A DNA stretch of 64,000 nucleotides from Ignavibacteriales bacterium (GCA_015709675.1 CP054182.1:909448-973447), one strand, 5' to 3'. Counted from the stretch's first letter, positions 31,130 to 40,315 are shown. Notes: generated by a model not told the origin, from the sequence alone. Made by a program: numbers and translations.

Positions 31130-32611
31130 ATGAAATATCTGATTCTTATTCTCCTTGCAGCTGCCTCTGTTTATCCGCAGCGTCTGCTGACCCCGTTTGA
31201 AAAATCGGGTTTTTCAAAAAGCACCTCGCATGAAGAGATGCTGCAGTTTATCAGCGAAGTATCCCTGCAGAAAAGAACCATAAGAACGGATTATATAGCA
31301 GAATCTGTGCAGGGAAGAAAAATTCCGGTGGTGAAATTTTCTGCGGCTGAATTCGGCACTGATAATAGCAAACTGAAGATACTGATTTTTTCTCAGCAGC
31401 ACGGGAATGAACCTTCCGGAAAAGAAGGAATGCTGATGCTGCTTGCCGATATGGCGGAAGGGAAGCTTGATTATATACTCCCACAAGCCGATCTTGCGGT
31501 TATTCCGATGATGAATCCCGACGGCAATGAAGCATACACTCGCCGCAACGGGAACAATGCCGATCTGAACCGCGATCATCTGATTATGATGCAGCCGGAA
31601 ACACAAGGACTGCATCAGTTTTATAATAAGCACCAGTTTGAGGTGAATATGGATGTGCATGAATACTCCCCCTATTCACAGAGCTGGACGGAATTCGGCT
31701 ATCTGAAAAACTCCGAGGTAACCGTGGGCACACTTACCAACATGAATATACCAGAGGAAATGAGAGCTTATCAGTTAACGGTATATATGCCGTATATTAA
31801 ACAGTATATATCAGCGCAGGGATTTTCATTTGAGGAGTATCTGCCGGGAGGTCCGCCAGAAAAGGAGCTAATTCGCCGCAGCACGTACGACATTAACGAT
31901 GGTCGTCAGAGTATTGGCTCTCTTGGTGCGTTTTCTTTTATTCAGGAAGGGATGAACGGACGTGATCAACTTGATAATCTTGAAAGAAGAGCAAATGGTC
32001 AGCATGCGGGGGTGAGAGGATTTCTTATGTTCGCCATTAAAAATAAAAATCAGATAAAAAATCTTGTTGAGAATGGAAGAAAATCTTTAATCGCCGGCAA
32101 GCCCGATTCAGTTGCCGTGCAAATGACCCATGCCCTTACGGGGGAAACAAGAACCATGGCTCTGCTTTCAGTTTCAACCGGAGCTGATACGCAGGTAACG
32201 GTTACGAATTACCGCCCGGTGGTGCAGTCACGCCATAGTGTTGCAAAACCAAAAGGATATCTTATTCCCGCAGATGATGAGAAACTGGTATCGTGGACGG
32301 AGCGTCACGGTTTTACAAAAGAGAAGTATGTACCGAGGAAGGCAGATATCATCAGTGCTTATACAATAACCGGAATTGATTCGATTGATTTTGAGGGAGA
32401 TATAGTAGCTGATGCAGTAACGAAGAGCAATGAGGTGAAGTCCGCGGATCTAAAAAAAGAATACTGGCTGCTGACAACAAATCAGCTTGCGGGGAATGTG
32501 ATAGCGCAGGCGCTTGAGCCAAAATCAGAAATAGGGCTGGTGACCTATAAGGCGTTTGAGTATTTGCTGGTGAAGGGTGAAGAATATCCTGTTCTGAGAT
32601 TAGAGCGGTAA
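31130..32611 (+). CDS. Secreted M14 family zinc peptidase
   Basis: 493 residues. Signal peptide (ILILLAAASVYPQ), then QQHGNEPSGKEGML with the H-x-x-E zinc pair, MMNPDGNEAYTRRNGNNADLNRDH (conserved N-R-D), NMDVHEYSP with the third zinc His, and FIQEGMNGR with the probable catalytic Glu. No T9SS domain is present, so it is probably periplasmic. The C-terminal ~130 residues form a beta-rich domain. It is divergent from the T9SS M14 gene and may act on the same peptide pool. Confidence 0.88.
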   Translation: MKYLILILLAAASVYPQRLLTPFEKSGFSKSTSHEEMLQFISEVSLQKRTIRTDYIAESVQGRKIPVVKFSAAEFGTDNSKLKILIFSQQHGNEPSGKEGMLMLLADMAEGKLDYILPQADLAVIPMMNPDGNEAYTRRNGNNADLNRDHLIMMQPETQGLHQFYNKHQFEVNMDVHEYSPYSQSWTEFGYLKNSEVTVGTLTNMNIPEEMRAYQLTVYMPYIKQYISAQGFSFEEYLPGGPPEKELIRRSTYDINDGRQSIGSLGAFSFIQEGMNGRDQLDNLERRANGQHAGVRGFLMFAIKNKNQIKNLVENGRKSLIAGKPDSVAVQMTHALTGETRTMALLSVSTGADTQVTVTNYRPVVQSRHSVAKPKGYLIPADDEKLVSWTERHGFTKEKYVPRKADIISAYTITGIDSIDFEGDIVADAVTKSNEVKSADLKKEYWLLTTNQLAGNVIAQALEPKSEIGLVTYKAFEYLLVKGEEYPVLRLER

Positions 32612-32715
32612 ACAGTTACTAATCTTTTATTTTGCACTTGCGGATACGCGCCGCAGCGTGTCTCTACACAGCCGTTGTCACTCTGAAGGTAAAATAATAC
32701 TGAAGAGCAATATAT

Positions 32716-32757
32716 ATTACTAATTACTAACTGCTAATTACTAATTACTGATTGCTA
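32716..32757 (-). repeat. Heptanucleotide tandem repeat (6 units)
   Basis: ATTACTA, ATTACTA, ACTGCTA, ATTACTA, ATTACTG, ATTGCTA. It runs through the stop codon (32745-32747) and codes for the last residues (IIYSNQ region) of the amidohydrolase. Confidence 0.9.
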
Positions 32758-34436
32758 TATATTATTTTTCCCCGGAACATGGTCATCACCATCTTTGCGT
32801 AGGTGATTTCATCCGCTGGAATGGTAAAAAGATTTTTATCCAGTATTATCAGATCTGCTGATTTACCCGGTTCGATTGATCCGGCTATTTTTTCCCACCC
32901 GCTTGCATAAGCTGCATTAATGGTATAGCTTCGTATCATCTGTTCTATGGTTGCGGATTCTTCAGGCCAGAGCGGGGTCATGGATGCATCTGATCCGGGC
33001 TCTTTTCTGGTGATGCCTGTCTGAATTGCCACGAGGGGGTTGGGAGGTATGGTTACCGGATAATCGCTTGAAGAGGCAACATTCACTCCATTGTCAAAAA
33101 AACTTTTTAACGGATACTCCCGGTCAGCGCGTTCCTTACCCAGATAGGGAACCTGTATATCATGGTAATACTCATCTTTTATGAACCAGAAAGGCTGAAC
33201 GGCAGCAGTTACATTCAGCTCCTTAAAACGGGGTATATCAGAAGCACGCACCAGCTGAAGATGCGTTATCAGGTTACGGGTATCAGTGTTGCCTGAAATT
33301 TTCCGTGCATACGCAAATGCATCCAGCGCGGCTGTGATGGCTGCATCACCGATCGCATGAACATGAATACCGAAGCCGGCTTCTTCCAGTCCGGCGCACA
33401 GGTTTTTAAGACTGTCAAGATTGCAGAGCAGTTCTCCGCGGTTTGCCGGAAGATGGTTATAGGCTTCGTGCAGAAAAGCGGTACTTCCTTCCACTACTCC
33501 GTCAGCGAAAATCTTGGCATAACGGGCTGAAAAAAGTTCACCACGGTCACGGCTGCGCTCAGCAGTCAGATGCTCTATCCACTGCCGGCCGGAGTCTGGT
33601 TCTATATATAAGGCAGCGGTGACGCGCATATTGAGTTTTCCGTCAGCTTCAAGTTTGCGGTATACTTCCGGTTCGATGCTGCCTGCGTCAATTGAGGCTT
33701 CATGAACACCGGTGATGCCAAATTCAGCGGCCATTTTCTGAAATTTAATTAATCCGTCATACATCAGCTCAAAAGAAGGAGGGGGAATAATGCCGGATAC
33801 AAGACCTGCGGCTGACTCCCGGAGTGTTCCGGTCGGTTCACCCGATTCAGGGTCAAGTTCGATGATACCTCCTGCCGGGGCCGGAGTTAAATTTGTGATG
33901 CCGGCCAGTTCCAATGCTTTTTTATTAACCCAGCGTGAGTGGCCGTCTTCAGATGCAAGTACTACCGGGATATGGCTGATAATTTCATCTAGATATGTAT
34001 GGGCTGGTCCGGTTTTCGGAAACATGGTGTTGCTCCATCCGCGGCCTTTGATATATGCAGCCCCGGGATGTCTGTAATAATATTCCTTAAGAGCATCCTG
34101 AATTTCCTTAACTGATTTCAGGCCGTAGAGATTAAGCTCGAAGAAATGTTTAAAGGCGCTGATTGAGTGGGCGTGGCTGTCAATAAAACCAGGGAGCAGA
34201 AGTTTTCCCTCCAGGCTAATTATCTGAGTGCTTTCTCCCTTATATTGCAAAACAACCTCATCACTCCCCGTGATCAGAATTTTGCCGTCTTTGACCGCAA
34301 CCGCAGAGTGAACACTCCCGGCGGAATCAGCGGTGTATATATAACCTTTATGGAAAATCAGGTCTGCTGCCGGCTGAGCCCCGGCCAGACCAGTAAGAAG
34401 AAAAAAGACAAGTGTATAAAGAAAAAGGTAACGCAT
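32745..34436 (-). CDS. Secreted amidohydrolase (YtcJ/N-substituted formamide deformylase-like)
   Basis: 563 residues. Signal peptide (LYTLVFFLLTGLAGAQ), then the amidohydrolase frame LLPGFIDSHAHS (metal-binding H-x-H), HVHAIGDAAITAAL, ITHLQLV, SSDYPVTIPPNP (Asp of the metal site) and SIEPGKSADLIILD near the C-terminus. This arrangement matches the YtcJ/NfdA subgroup of the amidohydrolase superfamily. It hydrolyses a C-N or C-O bond; the substrate is unknown. A signal peptide is unusual for the group but recurs in Bacteroidota. Its end is embedded in a heptamer repeat. Confidence 0.9.
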   Translation of the reverse strand: MRYLFLYTLVFFLLTGLAGAQPAADLIFHKGYIYTADSAGSVHSAVAVKDGKILITGSDEVVLQYKGESTQIISLEGKLLLPGFIDSHAHSISAFKHFFELNLYGLKSVKEIQDALKEYYYRHPGAAYIKGRGWSNTMFPKTGPAHTYLDEIISHIPVVLASEDGHSRWVNKKALELAGITNLTPAPAGGIIELDPESGEPTGTLRESAAGLVSGIIPPPSFELMYDGLIKFQKMAAEFGITGVHEASIDAGSIEPEVYRKLEADGKLNMRVTAALYIEPDSGRQWIEHLTAERSRDRGELFSARYAKIFADGVVEGSTAFLHEAYNHLPANRGELLCNLDSLKNLCAGLEEAGFGIHVHAIGDAAITAALDAFAYARKISGNTDTRNLITHLQLVRASDIPRFKELNVTAAVQPFWFIKDEYYHDIQVPYLGKERADREYPLKSFFDNGVNVASSSDYPVTIPPNPLVAIQTGITRKEPGSDASMTPLWPEESATIEQMIRSYTINAAYASGWEKIAGSIEPGKSADLIILDKNLFTIPADEITYAKMVMTMFRGKIIYSNQ

Positions 34437-34499
34437 TGTAATATTTGGTGTTACATAGATAGAACCGAGGTTTTATCAGAGTATTCCTGATAACCTGCC

Positions 34500-34530
34500 A
34501 CGAATTTCACGAATTTACACGAATGGAACA
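34500..34530. repeat. Dispersed CACGAATTT repeat
   Basis: CCACGAATTTCACGAATT then TACACGAATGG. Related units are at 58585-58602, 61110-61130 and 62793-62818. Confidence 0.75.
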
Positions 34531-34544
34531 AATAAATAATTATT

Positions 34545-34572
34545 CATTGTCCATTATCCACTATCAATTGAC
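34545..34572 (-). repeat. Heptanucleotide tandem repeat (4 units)
   Basis: CATTGTC, CATTATC, CACTATC, AATTGAC; the last base is the first base of the complement of the MATE stop codon (34572-34574). Confidence 0.85.
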
Positions 34573-35975
34573 TATACTTTGGTGTTTTTCCATGTTCCTT
34601 TGCGAAAACGGTACCAGATCATAAGGGTCATAAACGTCTCGGCAACAGGGACAGCAATAACCACTCCGGTAAAACCGAGTCCGGAGAACTTATGCATGAA
34701 ATATGCCAGGGGAATCTGAAAGAGCCAGAATCCGATAAAATAAACCACCGTCGGGGTTTTGGTATCTCCTGCTCCGTTAAATGCCTGGGTGATAACCATG
34801 CCGATGCCGTAAAATATATATCCCGTGCAGATAATCTGCAGAGAAAGGACTGCAAAGTCAGTCTGCGCGGTTTCCGCCGCGGGGATAAAGAACCCAACCA
34901 GCGGACGGGCAAAAAACAAAAACACTGTAGTGACCATTGCCATAAACACCACATTATATCTGATAGTAATGGAAACACTTTCCTCAGCGCGCTGAGGATT
35001 GCCCGCGCCCAGATTCTGTCCGGCAAGTGTGGCAACGGCGTTGCTCATCCCCCATGCAGGAAGGATAAAAAATACCACAAGGCGTATGGCGGTCTGATAT
35101 CCTGCTGATGCAGCGCTGCCGTAGTCAGCAACCATCGATGCGAGAAAAATCCAGCTTGCCGAGGCAATGATAAACTGAAAGGTAGCAGGTGAAGCTATTT
35201 TAACCAGACTTTTAATAACGGGTAAGTCAGGTTTAAAGTGATGCCACTTCATCTTCAGAATGCCTGATGAACGCCAGAGATGATATGCCTGATAGAGAAC
35301 ACCCAGAGTTCTGCCGATTACCGTTGCAACCGCTGCCCCTTTAATGCCCATTTCAGGGAAATAGACAAGACCAAAAATGAGGATCGGGTCAAGAATGATG
35401 TTGAACGCATTGGCCAGCCAGAGACTTTTCATGGCGATGGACGCATCACCGGCACCGCGGAATATACCGTTGATAAGGAACAGGAGAATAATGGAAACAC
35501 TGCTGGCAAACAGGAGCTGAGTATATATAACTCCCTGTCTGATGGCTTCCGGTTCGGCTCCCATCATGGCAAGAATTTCCTCAGCGTAGAAGTAGCCCGG
35601 TATGCCAAGCGTGAAGGAAGAAAATATGCCGAGCATAATTGCCTGCGCTCCGGCGTGTGAAGCAGCATCAAGATGCTTTTCTCCCACGCGGCGGGCGACT
35701 AATGCCGTAGCAGCCGAGCTCATACCGATACCTACTGAATAAACCAGCGTTATAACAGATTCGGTAAGCCCTACCACGGAAACCGCGTGAACACCGAGTC
35801 TGTTAACAAAATATATATCAACAACGGCAAAAACCGACTCAAGCGCCAGCTCAAGCATCATGGGAATGGAAAGAAGCAGCACCGCCTTGCGCAGGTTGAT
35901 AGAGGTATAATCATATTCTTCCCCTTTAAGGGCCGAAACGATCAGACGGTAATAGTAATTATATTTTTCTTTCAT
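34572..35975 (-). CDS. MATE family multidrug/Na+ efflux transporter
   Basis: 467 residues with 12 hydrophobic segments, typical MATE length. MLELALESVFAVVDIYFVNRLG is the first-helix block, RGAGDASIAMKSLWLAN and FNGAGDTKTPTVVY are the duplicated G-A-G-D signature halves, and SLWLANAFNIILDPILIFG is also typical. It exports cationic compounds in exchange for H+ or Na+ across the inner membrane; its substrates cannot be told from sequence. Monocistronic, no adjacent regulator. Confidence 0.93.
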   Translation of the reverse strand: MKEKYNYYYRLIVSALKGEEYDYTSINLRKAVLLLSIPMMLELALESVFAVVDIYFVNRLGVHAVSVVGLTESVITLVYSVGIGMSSAATALVARRVGEKHLDAASHAGAQAIMLGIFSSFTLGIPGYFYAEEILAMMGAEPEAIRQGVIYTQLLFASSVSIILLFLINGIFRGAGDASIAMKSLWLANAFNIILDPILIFGLVYFPEMGIKGAAVATVIGRTLGVLYQAYHLWRSSGILKMKWHHFKPDLPVIKSLVKIASPATFQFIIASASWIFLASMVADYGSAASAGYQTAIRLVVFFILPAWGMSNAVATLAGQNLGAGNPQRAEESVSITIRYNVVFMAMVTTVFLFFARPLVGFFIPAAETAQTDFAVLSLQIICTGYIFYGIGMVITQAFNGAGDTKTPTVVYFIGFWLFQIPLAYFMHKFSGLGFTGVVIAVPVAETFMTLMIWYRFRKGTWKNTKV

Positions 35976-36111
35976 GAAGAGGGGGTATAAAAAGTATCAG
36001 AACAATCCGTAAAAATACGTCAGAAATGCTTACCGCCGGCAGGTTAAAGGGATAACCGGCCGGCGGAGATGATTTTACGTCAGTACAGCGGATGCAAAAG
36101 ATCAGCCGCGG

Positions 36112-36537
36112 TTATGCTTTCGGATAATCGTAGTTGATCATCCAGCGTACGCCGAACTTATCAGCAAAGGATGCATAATAAGCGCCCCAGAAGGTATCCT
36201 GCAGTTCCATCTCAATTTCTCCTCCTTCAGAAAGGGCTTTATAATAGCGGTCAGCATCTTCCTTTGAGTCCGGCGTTATGGTTATATACATATTATTTCC
36301 GAAAACCACTTTTTGCCCCATGCTTTCGAGTGCATCGGTGCCCATGATATAGGTGCTTCCAATGGCAAAACCAATGTGCATGATTTTGTTTTTTTCATGT
36401 TCGGGTATGTTATCCGAATCAGGTACATCGGAAAAACGCTGAACCTGAAGGAACTCTCCTCCGAATACAGACCGGTAAAAATTGAATGCTTCTTCGGTGT
36501 TTCCCTGAAAATTGAGATAGATATGCAATGCAGGCAT
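36112..36537 (-). CDS. VOC superfamily (PhnB/glyoxalase-like) protein
   Basis: 141 residues. MPALHIYLNFQGNTEEAFNFYRSVFGGEF is the typical opening of PhnB-like VOC proteins, with FWGAYYASFADKFGVRWMINYD as the closing strand block. Members bind a metal in a beta-alpha-beta-beta-beta barrel, but many PhnB-like proteins have no known reaction. It precedes two SRPBCC genes on the same strand (51-bp gap), a cluster commonly seen as small stress or ligand-binding proteins. Confidence 0.9.
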   Translation of the reverse strand: MPALHIYLNFQGNTEEAFNFYRSVFGGEFLQVQRFSDVPDSDNIPEHEKNKIMHIGFAIGSTYIMGTDALESMGQKVVFGNNMYITITPDSKEDADRYYKALSEGGEIEMELQDTFWGAYYASFADKFGVRWMINYDYPKA

Positions 36538-36588
36538 AGACTGTGTCCTTTCGTGAAAGTTGATGTGTTTAATAAAAAAAGTAAAGCG

Positions 36589-37029
36589 TCAGACTGACGC
36601 TGCTGTTTTTTCGATGTACTGTTTCAGGGAGGTGTTCATGAGATAATCCCATCCCTGCCGGAAATTTTCACGGTTAAAATCCGGATTATCGGCAGGAAAG
36701 GAATCAAGTCCAGAATGCGAAAGGGTGAGTTTTGTGCCTCCTTCGGCGGGTTCAAGCCGGAAGGTGACGATAGTTTTGCCGGGATAGCCCTGATACTCCC
36801 AGGAGTAAGAGAGCAGCACGCAGGATACTGCCTGGATGACGGTGCAGAGATGGAGGTACTCTCTTGTTTCAGTACCTCCGGTAAAAGTAAAATGGAAGCC
36901 GGGCTCGGGCCTGAATTCAGCAATATCAAAATACCACTCCTTCATCCGCTCCTTTTCCGTTATTGCTTTCCAGAGCAGATCAGCCGGTGCCGGAAATACT
37001 CTGCTGACTATCAGGGTTTCGCCGGTCAT
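36589..37029 (-). CDS. SRPBCC/AHSA1 domain protein
   Basis: 146 residues. SRVFPAPADLLWKAITEKERMKEWY and TIVTFRLEPAEGGTKLTLSHSGL are hallmark blocks of the AHSA1 branch of the SRPBCC (START-like) fold, which forms a hydrophobic ligand cavity. The start ATG overlaps the stop of the next SRPBCC gene by 4 bp, indicating co-translation. Ligand unknown. Confidence 0.9.
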   Translation of the reverse strand: MTGETLIVSRVFPAPADLLWKAITEKERMKEWYFDIAEFRPEPGFHFTFTGGTETREYLHLCTVIQAVSCVLLSYSWEYQGYPGKTIVTFRLEPAEGGTKLTLSHSGLDSFPADNPDFNRENFRQGWDYLMNTSLKQYIEKTAASV

Positions 37030-37571
37030 TTAGCGAGCAGGTTTTTCAGGTTCTGAAGACCGTTATCGAAATCTTTTCCGATCATGGCATCCATATCCAT
37101 AAACACGCTGAAGAGTTTGGATATATACGGGGAGTTACCGTACATAGCCCAGGTAACCTTTGTACCTCCTTCAACAGGAGCAAAACTGAACTGCGTGGTA
37201 TTGCTGACGGGGAAGGGCTCGATGAATTCCAGTTTAATGGTGATTGATTCATACTGCCTGGAATCCAGAATTTCCATTTTGCCTTTTCCCACATCATCAT
37301 TTCCCTCCCATGCATAGGAAGAACCGGGACCGCTGACCGGACCGGCAAAGGTTTTCTTCATGTTGGGGTCAAGCTTTTCCCAGGGGGACCATTGATCCCA
37401 TGTGCGGAAGTCGCTTATGATGGTATGCAGCGCCTCAGGAGGAGCGGGTATGATCATCGAGCGCTCAACGCGGAAGGTGTCCGGTTTTGTAGCCGCAAAA
37501 ACAAGAATTGATGAGACGATAAGAACAAACGAACCGAGCAGGATAAAGAGGATCTTTTTGGTCTTGGACAT
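37026..37571 (-). CDS. Membrane-anchored SRPBCC family protein
   Basis: About 181 residues from ATG 37571 (MSKTKKILFILLGSFVLIVSSILVF, one N-terminal membrane helix); an upstream ATG at 37634 would add 21 residues and is less likely. The soluble part has VERSMIIPAPPEALHTIISDFRTWDQWSPWEKLDP and FSFAPVEGGTKVTWAMYG, the polyketide cyclase/SRPBCC pattern. Its stop overlaps the start of the downstream SRPBCC gene, so they form an operon with the VOC gene. Function unknown. Confidence 0.88.
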   Translation of the reverse strand: MSKTKKILFILLGSFVLIVSSILVFAATKPDTFRVERSMIIPAPPEALHTIISDFRTWDQWSPWEKLDPNMKKTFAGPVSGPGSSYAWEGNDDVGKGKMEILDSRQYESITIKLEFIEPFPVSNTTQFSFAPVEGGTKVTWAMYGNSPYISKLFSVFMDMDAMIGKDFDNGLQNLKNLLAK

Positions 37572-37707
37572 GACGCGCCTTATCTTGTGAAAAATGAGGT
37601 TCAATAATAGGCAAAATATGCACATAATTGTCAAATTTTTTCATCAGGATTTCGGGTTTTTCGTATTCATTAATTGAAGTATCTTTTAGAAAAAGATTTT
37701 TGTAATT

Positions 37708-38055
37708 ATGAATAATAATACCATACTGATCCCGGATGAGATCTCCGCTCTCCTCAGAGAACTGGTTTCTGAACTTCAGGAAGCCGTAGGTCATGATCTG
37801 GATAAAGTAATTCTCTATGGTTCCTATTCAAGGGGGGATTATTCTGAAGATTCAGATATTGATATTATGGTGCTCACATCTGATTCAGACAGAAAAAAGT
37901 ATAATGATCTTGCCGCAGAACTTTCGCTAACGTATTTGATGAAGTATGGTAAATTAGTATCACTGGCATTTAACAACAGGGATTATTATGATCAGTGGAA
38001 AGAGAGCATGGACCTTTTTCAGTTTGTTGAGAAAGAAGGAATATTGCTTTTATGA
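37708..38055 (+). CDS. MNT-type nucleotidyltransferase (MntA-like antitoxin)
   Basis: 115 residues. KVILYGSYSRGDYSEDSDIDIMVL is the minimal nucleotidyltransferase active site (G-S-x-x-R-G ... S-D-x-D), followed by a third acidic region. Such proteins are antitoxins of MNT/HEPN (HepT-MntA) pairs, adding AMP to the HEPN ribonuclease. Here the expected HEPN gene begins at ATG 38052, overlapping this gene, but meets TAA after nine codons, so the antitoxin is orphaned. It may use a toxin elsewhere. Confidence 0.88.
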   Translation: MNNNTILIPDEISALLRELVSELQEAVGHDLDKVILYGSYSRGDYSEDSDIDIMVLTSDSDRKKYNDLAAELSLTYLMKYGKLVSLAFNNRDYYDQWKESMDLFQFVEKEGILLL

Positions 38056-38136
38056 ATGATAAGGAAGAGATACGGAAATAAGAACTAAGCTTTGCGAATA
38101 ATCCAGCGAAAAACACAATCAAAAAAAGTATGCAAT
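38052..38136 (+). pseudogene. Remnant of HEPN-type toxin (tentative)
   Basis: ATG at 38052 overlaps the end of the MNT gene, as in intact MNT/HEPN pairs. It encodes MNDKEEIRK, then TAA (38079-38081), after which the same frame continues ELSFANNPAKNTIKKSMQ to a TAG. The N-terminus resembles HEPN partners, but too little remains for a firm call. Confidence 0.35.
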
Positions 38137-38348
38137 AGTTTTAACAAGAGTCTTATTGAGAACTATAAAAGAATGCGGAGGGTATAAGATAATGAATGAC
38201 TTTTCTCTTCTTACTCAAATTAATTTAAATATATAGGCGGCGACAGGTAATTGCTTGGCTGGGAATATGTAAGTGCGGGATTTGGTTTCTTTCTACTTTT
38301 TATGCAGTTTCAACTGGGCGATAACTATAAAATTTGAAAGAAAAATAA
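38137..38348. other. AT-rich gap without gene
   Basis: About 210 bp with stops in all frames. Scattered in-frame pieces may be further decayed toxin sequence, but nothing is recognisable. Confidence 0.5.
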
Positions 38349-39461
38349 ATGGTTGGTAATGTTTTTAAAAATATAAGCACAATTATTGAACGGGACAGTA
38401 AGACCACAACCTACAAATATGCTTTATTGCGGGGGACTATAGATATCATTAACGAAAACTCACCATTCATATCACATTCAAACGGAAGGGTAAGTTTTCC
38501 TCTTGGACTACTAATTGAGAAATGGATTCTATATTACTATCCAATCCTTGAATCAGAAACAGAGCTTCCGCAAATTAATGGGAATGTTAATCTTGCTTTT
38601 GGAGAGATGCTCAAAACAATTATACTGGCTTACAAGCATCAAAATGGATTTTCCGGCTTTTATAACGATTTAAGAAACAATGGAATTCCAAAAGAGATTC
38701 AAAAAGATTTCATTAAACTTGTTGTAATGCTAAAAACAACAATTGTTAAAAACCCAATGCGGTATATCGGACGTTCTGTTAGCGATCACTATTTTTCAAT
38801 CTACAAGTATTCAAAAGACAAAAAAGGGAAAGCGGCTTCAAAAATTGATATTGATTATCTAATAACAACTTCAGGAAGCGTTTCAATTCCGGAAGAATAT
38901 TATGATGCCTTCCGCATAATTGGAACTTTTATTGGAGGACAAGATTCAATACTTTTTAAATGGGCCGAGTTTTCGGTGAATGCATCGGGTAAGAGTCTCT
39001 CTGTTGAGAAAGTAATACATGAAACTCTGAGGAGTCCTGTTAGTGAGAGGGATGTTGTAGAATCCAAAAAGTTTTATGAAAGTGTTTTGCGCAGCAAAGG
39101 AACGGTTTATTGCGTATGGACGGGAAAAAGAATTCCCAGTTATGATATTGATCATTGCATTCCTTTTTCTGTATGGCGAAATAACGACCTATGGAATTTG
39201 CTCCCTTCGAATCCGAAAACCAATAAGATAAAGCGGGATAAAATCCCTGCTCCGGATTTAGTTGAAAAACAAAAAGATTTGATCATCCATTACTGGCAGC
39301 TCCTTGAAAACAAACTAGGAGAAAGGTTCAGAAAAGAAATCAGATTAGCACTGCTTGGTGACCTTTCGTCCGACAATTGGGAACTAATGGGAATTAACCA
39401 ACTGAAGATAATTTGCCATGAATTAATTTCAAACCGCGGGTATGAAGAATGGAATCCGTAA
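38349..39461 (+). CDS. HNH endonuclease
   Basis: 370 residues. The N-terminal ~230 residues are helical with no known family. The HNH nuclease is at about 240-300: VYCVWTGKRIPSYDIDHCIPFSVWRNNDLWNLLPSNPKTNKIKRDKIP, with DIDH, NNDLWNLLP and TNKIKRDKIP giving the H, N and second metal-side residues, and C-x-x-TGK replacing the usual paired Cys. Its 3' end overlaps the next gene by 13 bp. This coupling to a methyltransferase-HIT gene and the AT-rich composition suggest an imported defence or repair cassette. Cleavage of DNA is inferred from the family only. Confidence 0.85.
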   Translation: MVGNVFKNISTIIERDSKTTTYKYALLRGTIDIINENSPFISHSNGRVSFPLGLLIEKWILYYYPILESETELPQINGNVNLAFGEMLKTIILAYKHQNGFSGFYNDLRNNGIPKEIQKDFIKLVVMLKTTIVKNPMRYIGRSVSDHYFSIYKYSKDKKGKAASKIDIDYLITTSGSVSIPEEYYDAFRIIGTFIGGQDSILFKWAEFSVNASGKSLSVEKVIHETLRSPVSERDVVESKKFYESVLRSKGTVYCVWTGKRIPSYDIDHCIPFSVWRNNDLWNLLPSNPKTNKIKRDKIPAPDLVEKQKDLIIHYWQLLENKLGERFRKEIRLALLGDLSSDNWELMGINQLKIICHELISNRGYEEWNP

Positions 39462-40315
39462 AGAACAATCAATTCAGTCATCTAACAGCAAAAGAACGGA
39501 CAAGCTTATCTCTTCCAGCAAGATTTCTGTTGTCAAAAGGATTTCTGACCGGTGAAATTCTTGATTACGGCTGCGGTTTTGGTAAAGATGTGGAACTTCT
39601 AAAAGAAAAAAATATAGCAATTGAGGGATACGACAAGTATTATTTTCCAGAATATCCTGTAAAAAAATTTGACACAATACTTTGTTTTTATGTATTAAAT
39701 GTTCTTTTAGCTGAAGAGCAGGCTGAAGTACTGATAGATATATCAAGGCTTCTGAAACCATCAGGCAGAGCTTATTTTGCTGTCAGGCGGGATATGCAAT
39801 TTGAAGGATTCCGGATTCACAAAGTCCACAAAAAGCCAACATATCAGTGTAATGTACTGCTCAACTTTTCATCGGTGTTTAAGGATGAAAACTGTGAAAT
39901 TTATGAATACAGACATTTTAATCTTCTCCCAAAATACGGAAATGAGGCCTGCCCATTTTGCAATCCAGATCCAGAGCGTGAACTGATAGCTGAGTCTGCC
40001 ACGGCTTATGCAATGTTTGATAAGTTTCCTGTCAGCAATGGACATGCACTGGTAATACCCAAAAGGCATGCTGCAGATTATTTTGAATTGTCATTCAAGG
40101 AACAGTCCGCCTGTTGGTTTATGCTGAATCGGGTTAAAAAGATAATAACAGAAATATATAATCCGGATGGATTTAATGTTGGTGTGAATATCAATGAAGA
40201 TGCCGGACAGACAGTTCCGCATGTACATATACATTTGATTCCCAGATATAAAGGGGATGTGGCTGAGCCCAGGGGGGGAGTCCGGGGAGTTATTCCGGAA
40301 AAGCGCAGTTATTAA
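39449..40315 (+). CDS. Fusion of SAM-dependent methyltransferase and HIT hydrolase
   Basis: 288 residues in two domains. Residues about 1-165 are a class I methyltransferase, with SAM motif ILDYGCGFGKD (38-48), acidic YDKYYFPEYP and FYVLNVLL; the wording of these motifs is close to the methyltransferases associated with DNA phosphorothioation (Dnd) loci. Residues about 170-288 are a HIT-family domain: CPFCNPDPERELIAES, a FPVSNGHALVIPKRH strand and the histidine triad VPHVHIHLIPRY (H-x-H-x-H). HIT proteins hydrolyse nucleotide phosphoramidates or remove adenylates. It overlaps the HNH gene by 13 bp. Target of methylation and HIT substrate are unknown. Confidence 0.9.
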   Translation: MESVKNNQFSHLTAKERTSLSLPARFLLSKGFLTGEILDYGCGFGKDVELLKEKNIAIEGYDKYYFPEYPVKKFDTILCFYVLNVLLAEEQAEVLIDISRLLKPSGRAYFAVRRDMQFEGFRIHKVHKKPTYQCNVLLNFSSVFKDENCEIYEYRHFNLLPKYGNEACPFCNPDPERELIAESATAYAMFDKFPVSNGHALVIPKRHAADYFELSFKEQSACWFMLNRVKKIITEIYNPDGFNVGVNINEDAGQTVPHVHIHLIPRYKGDVAEPRGGVRGVIPEKRSY

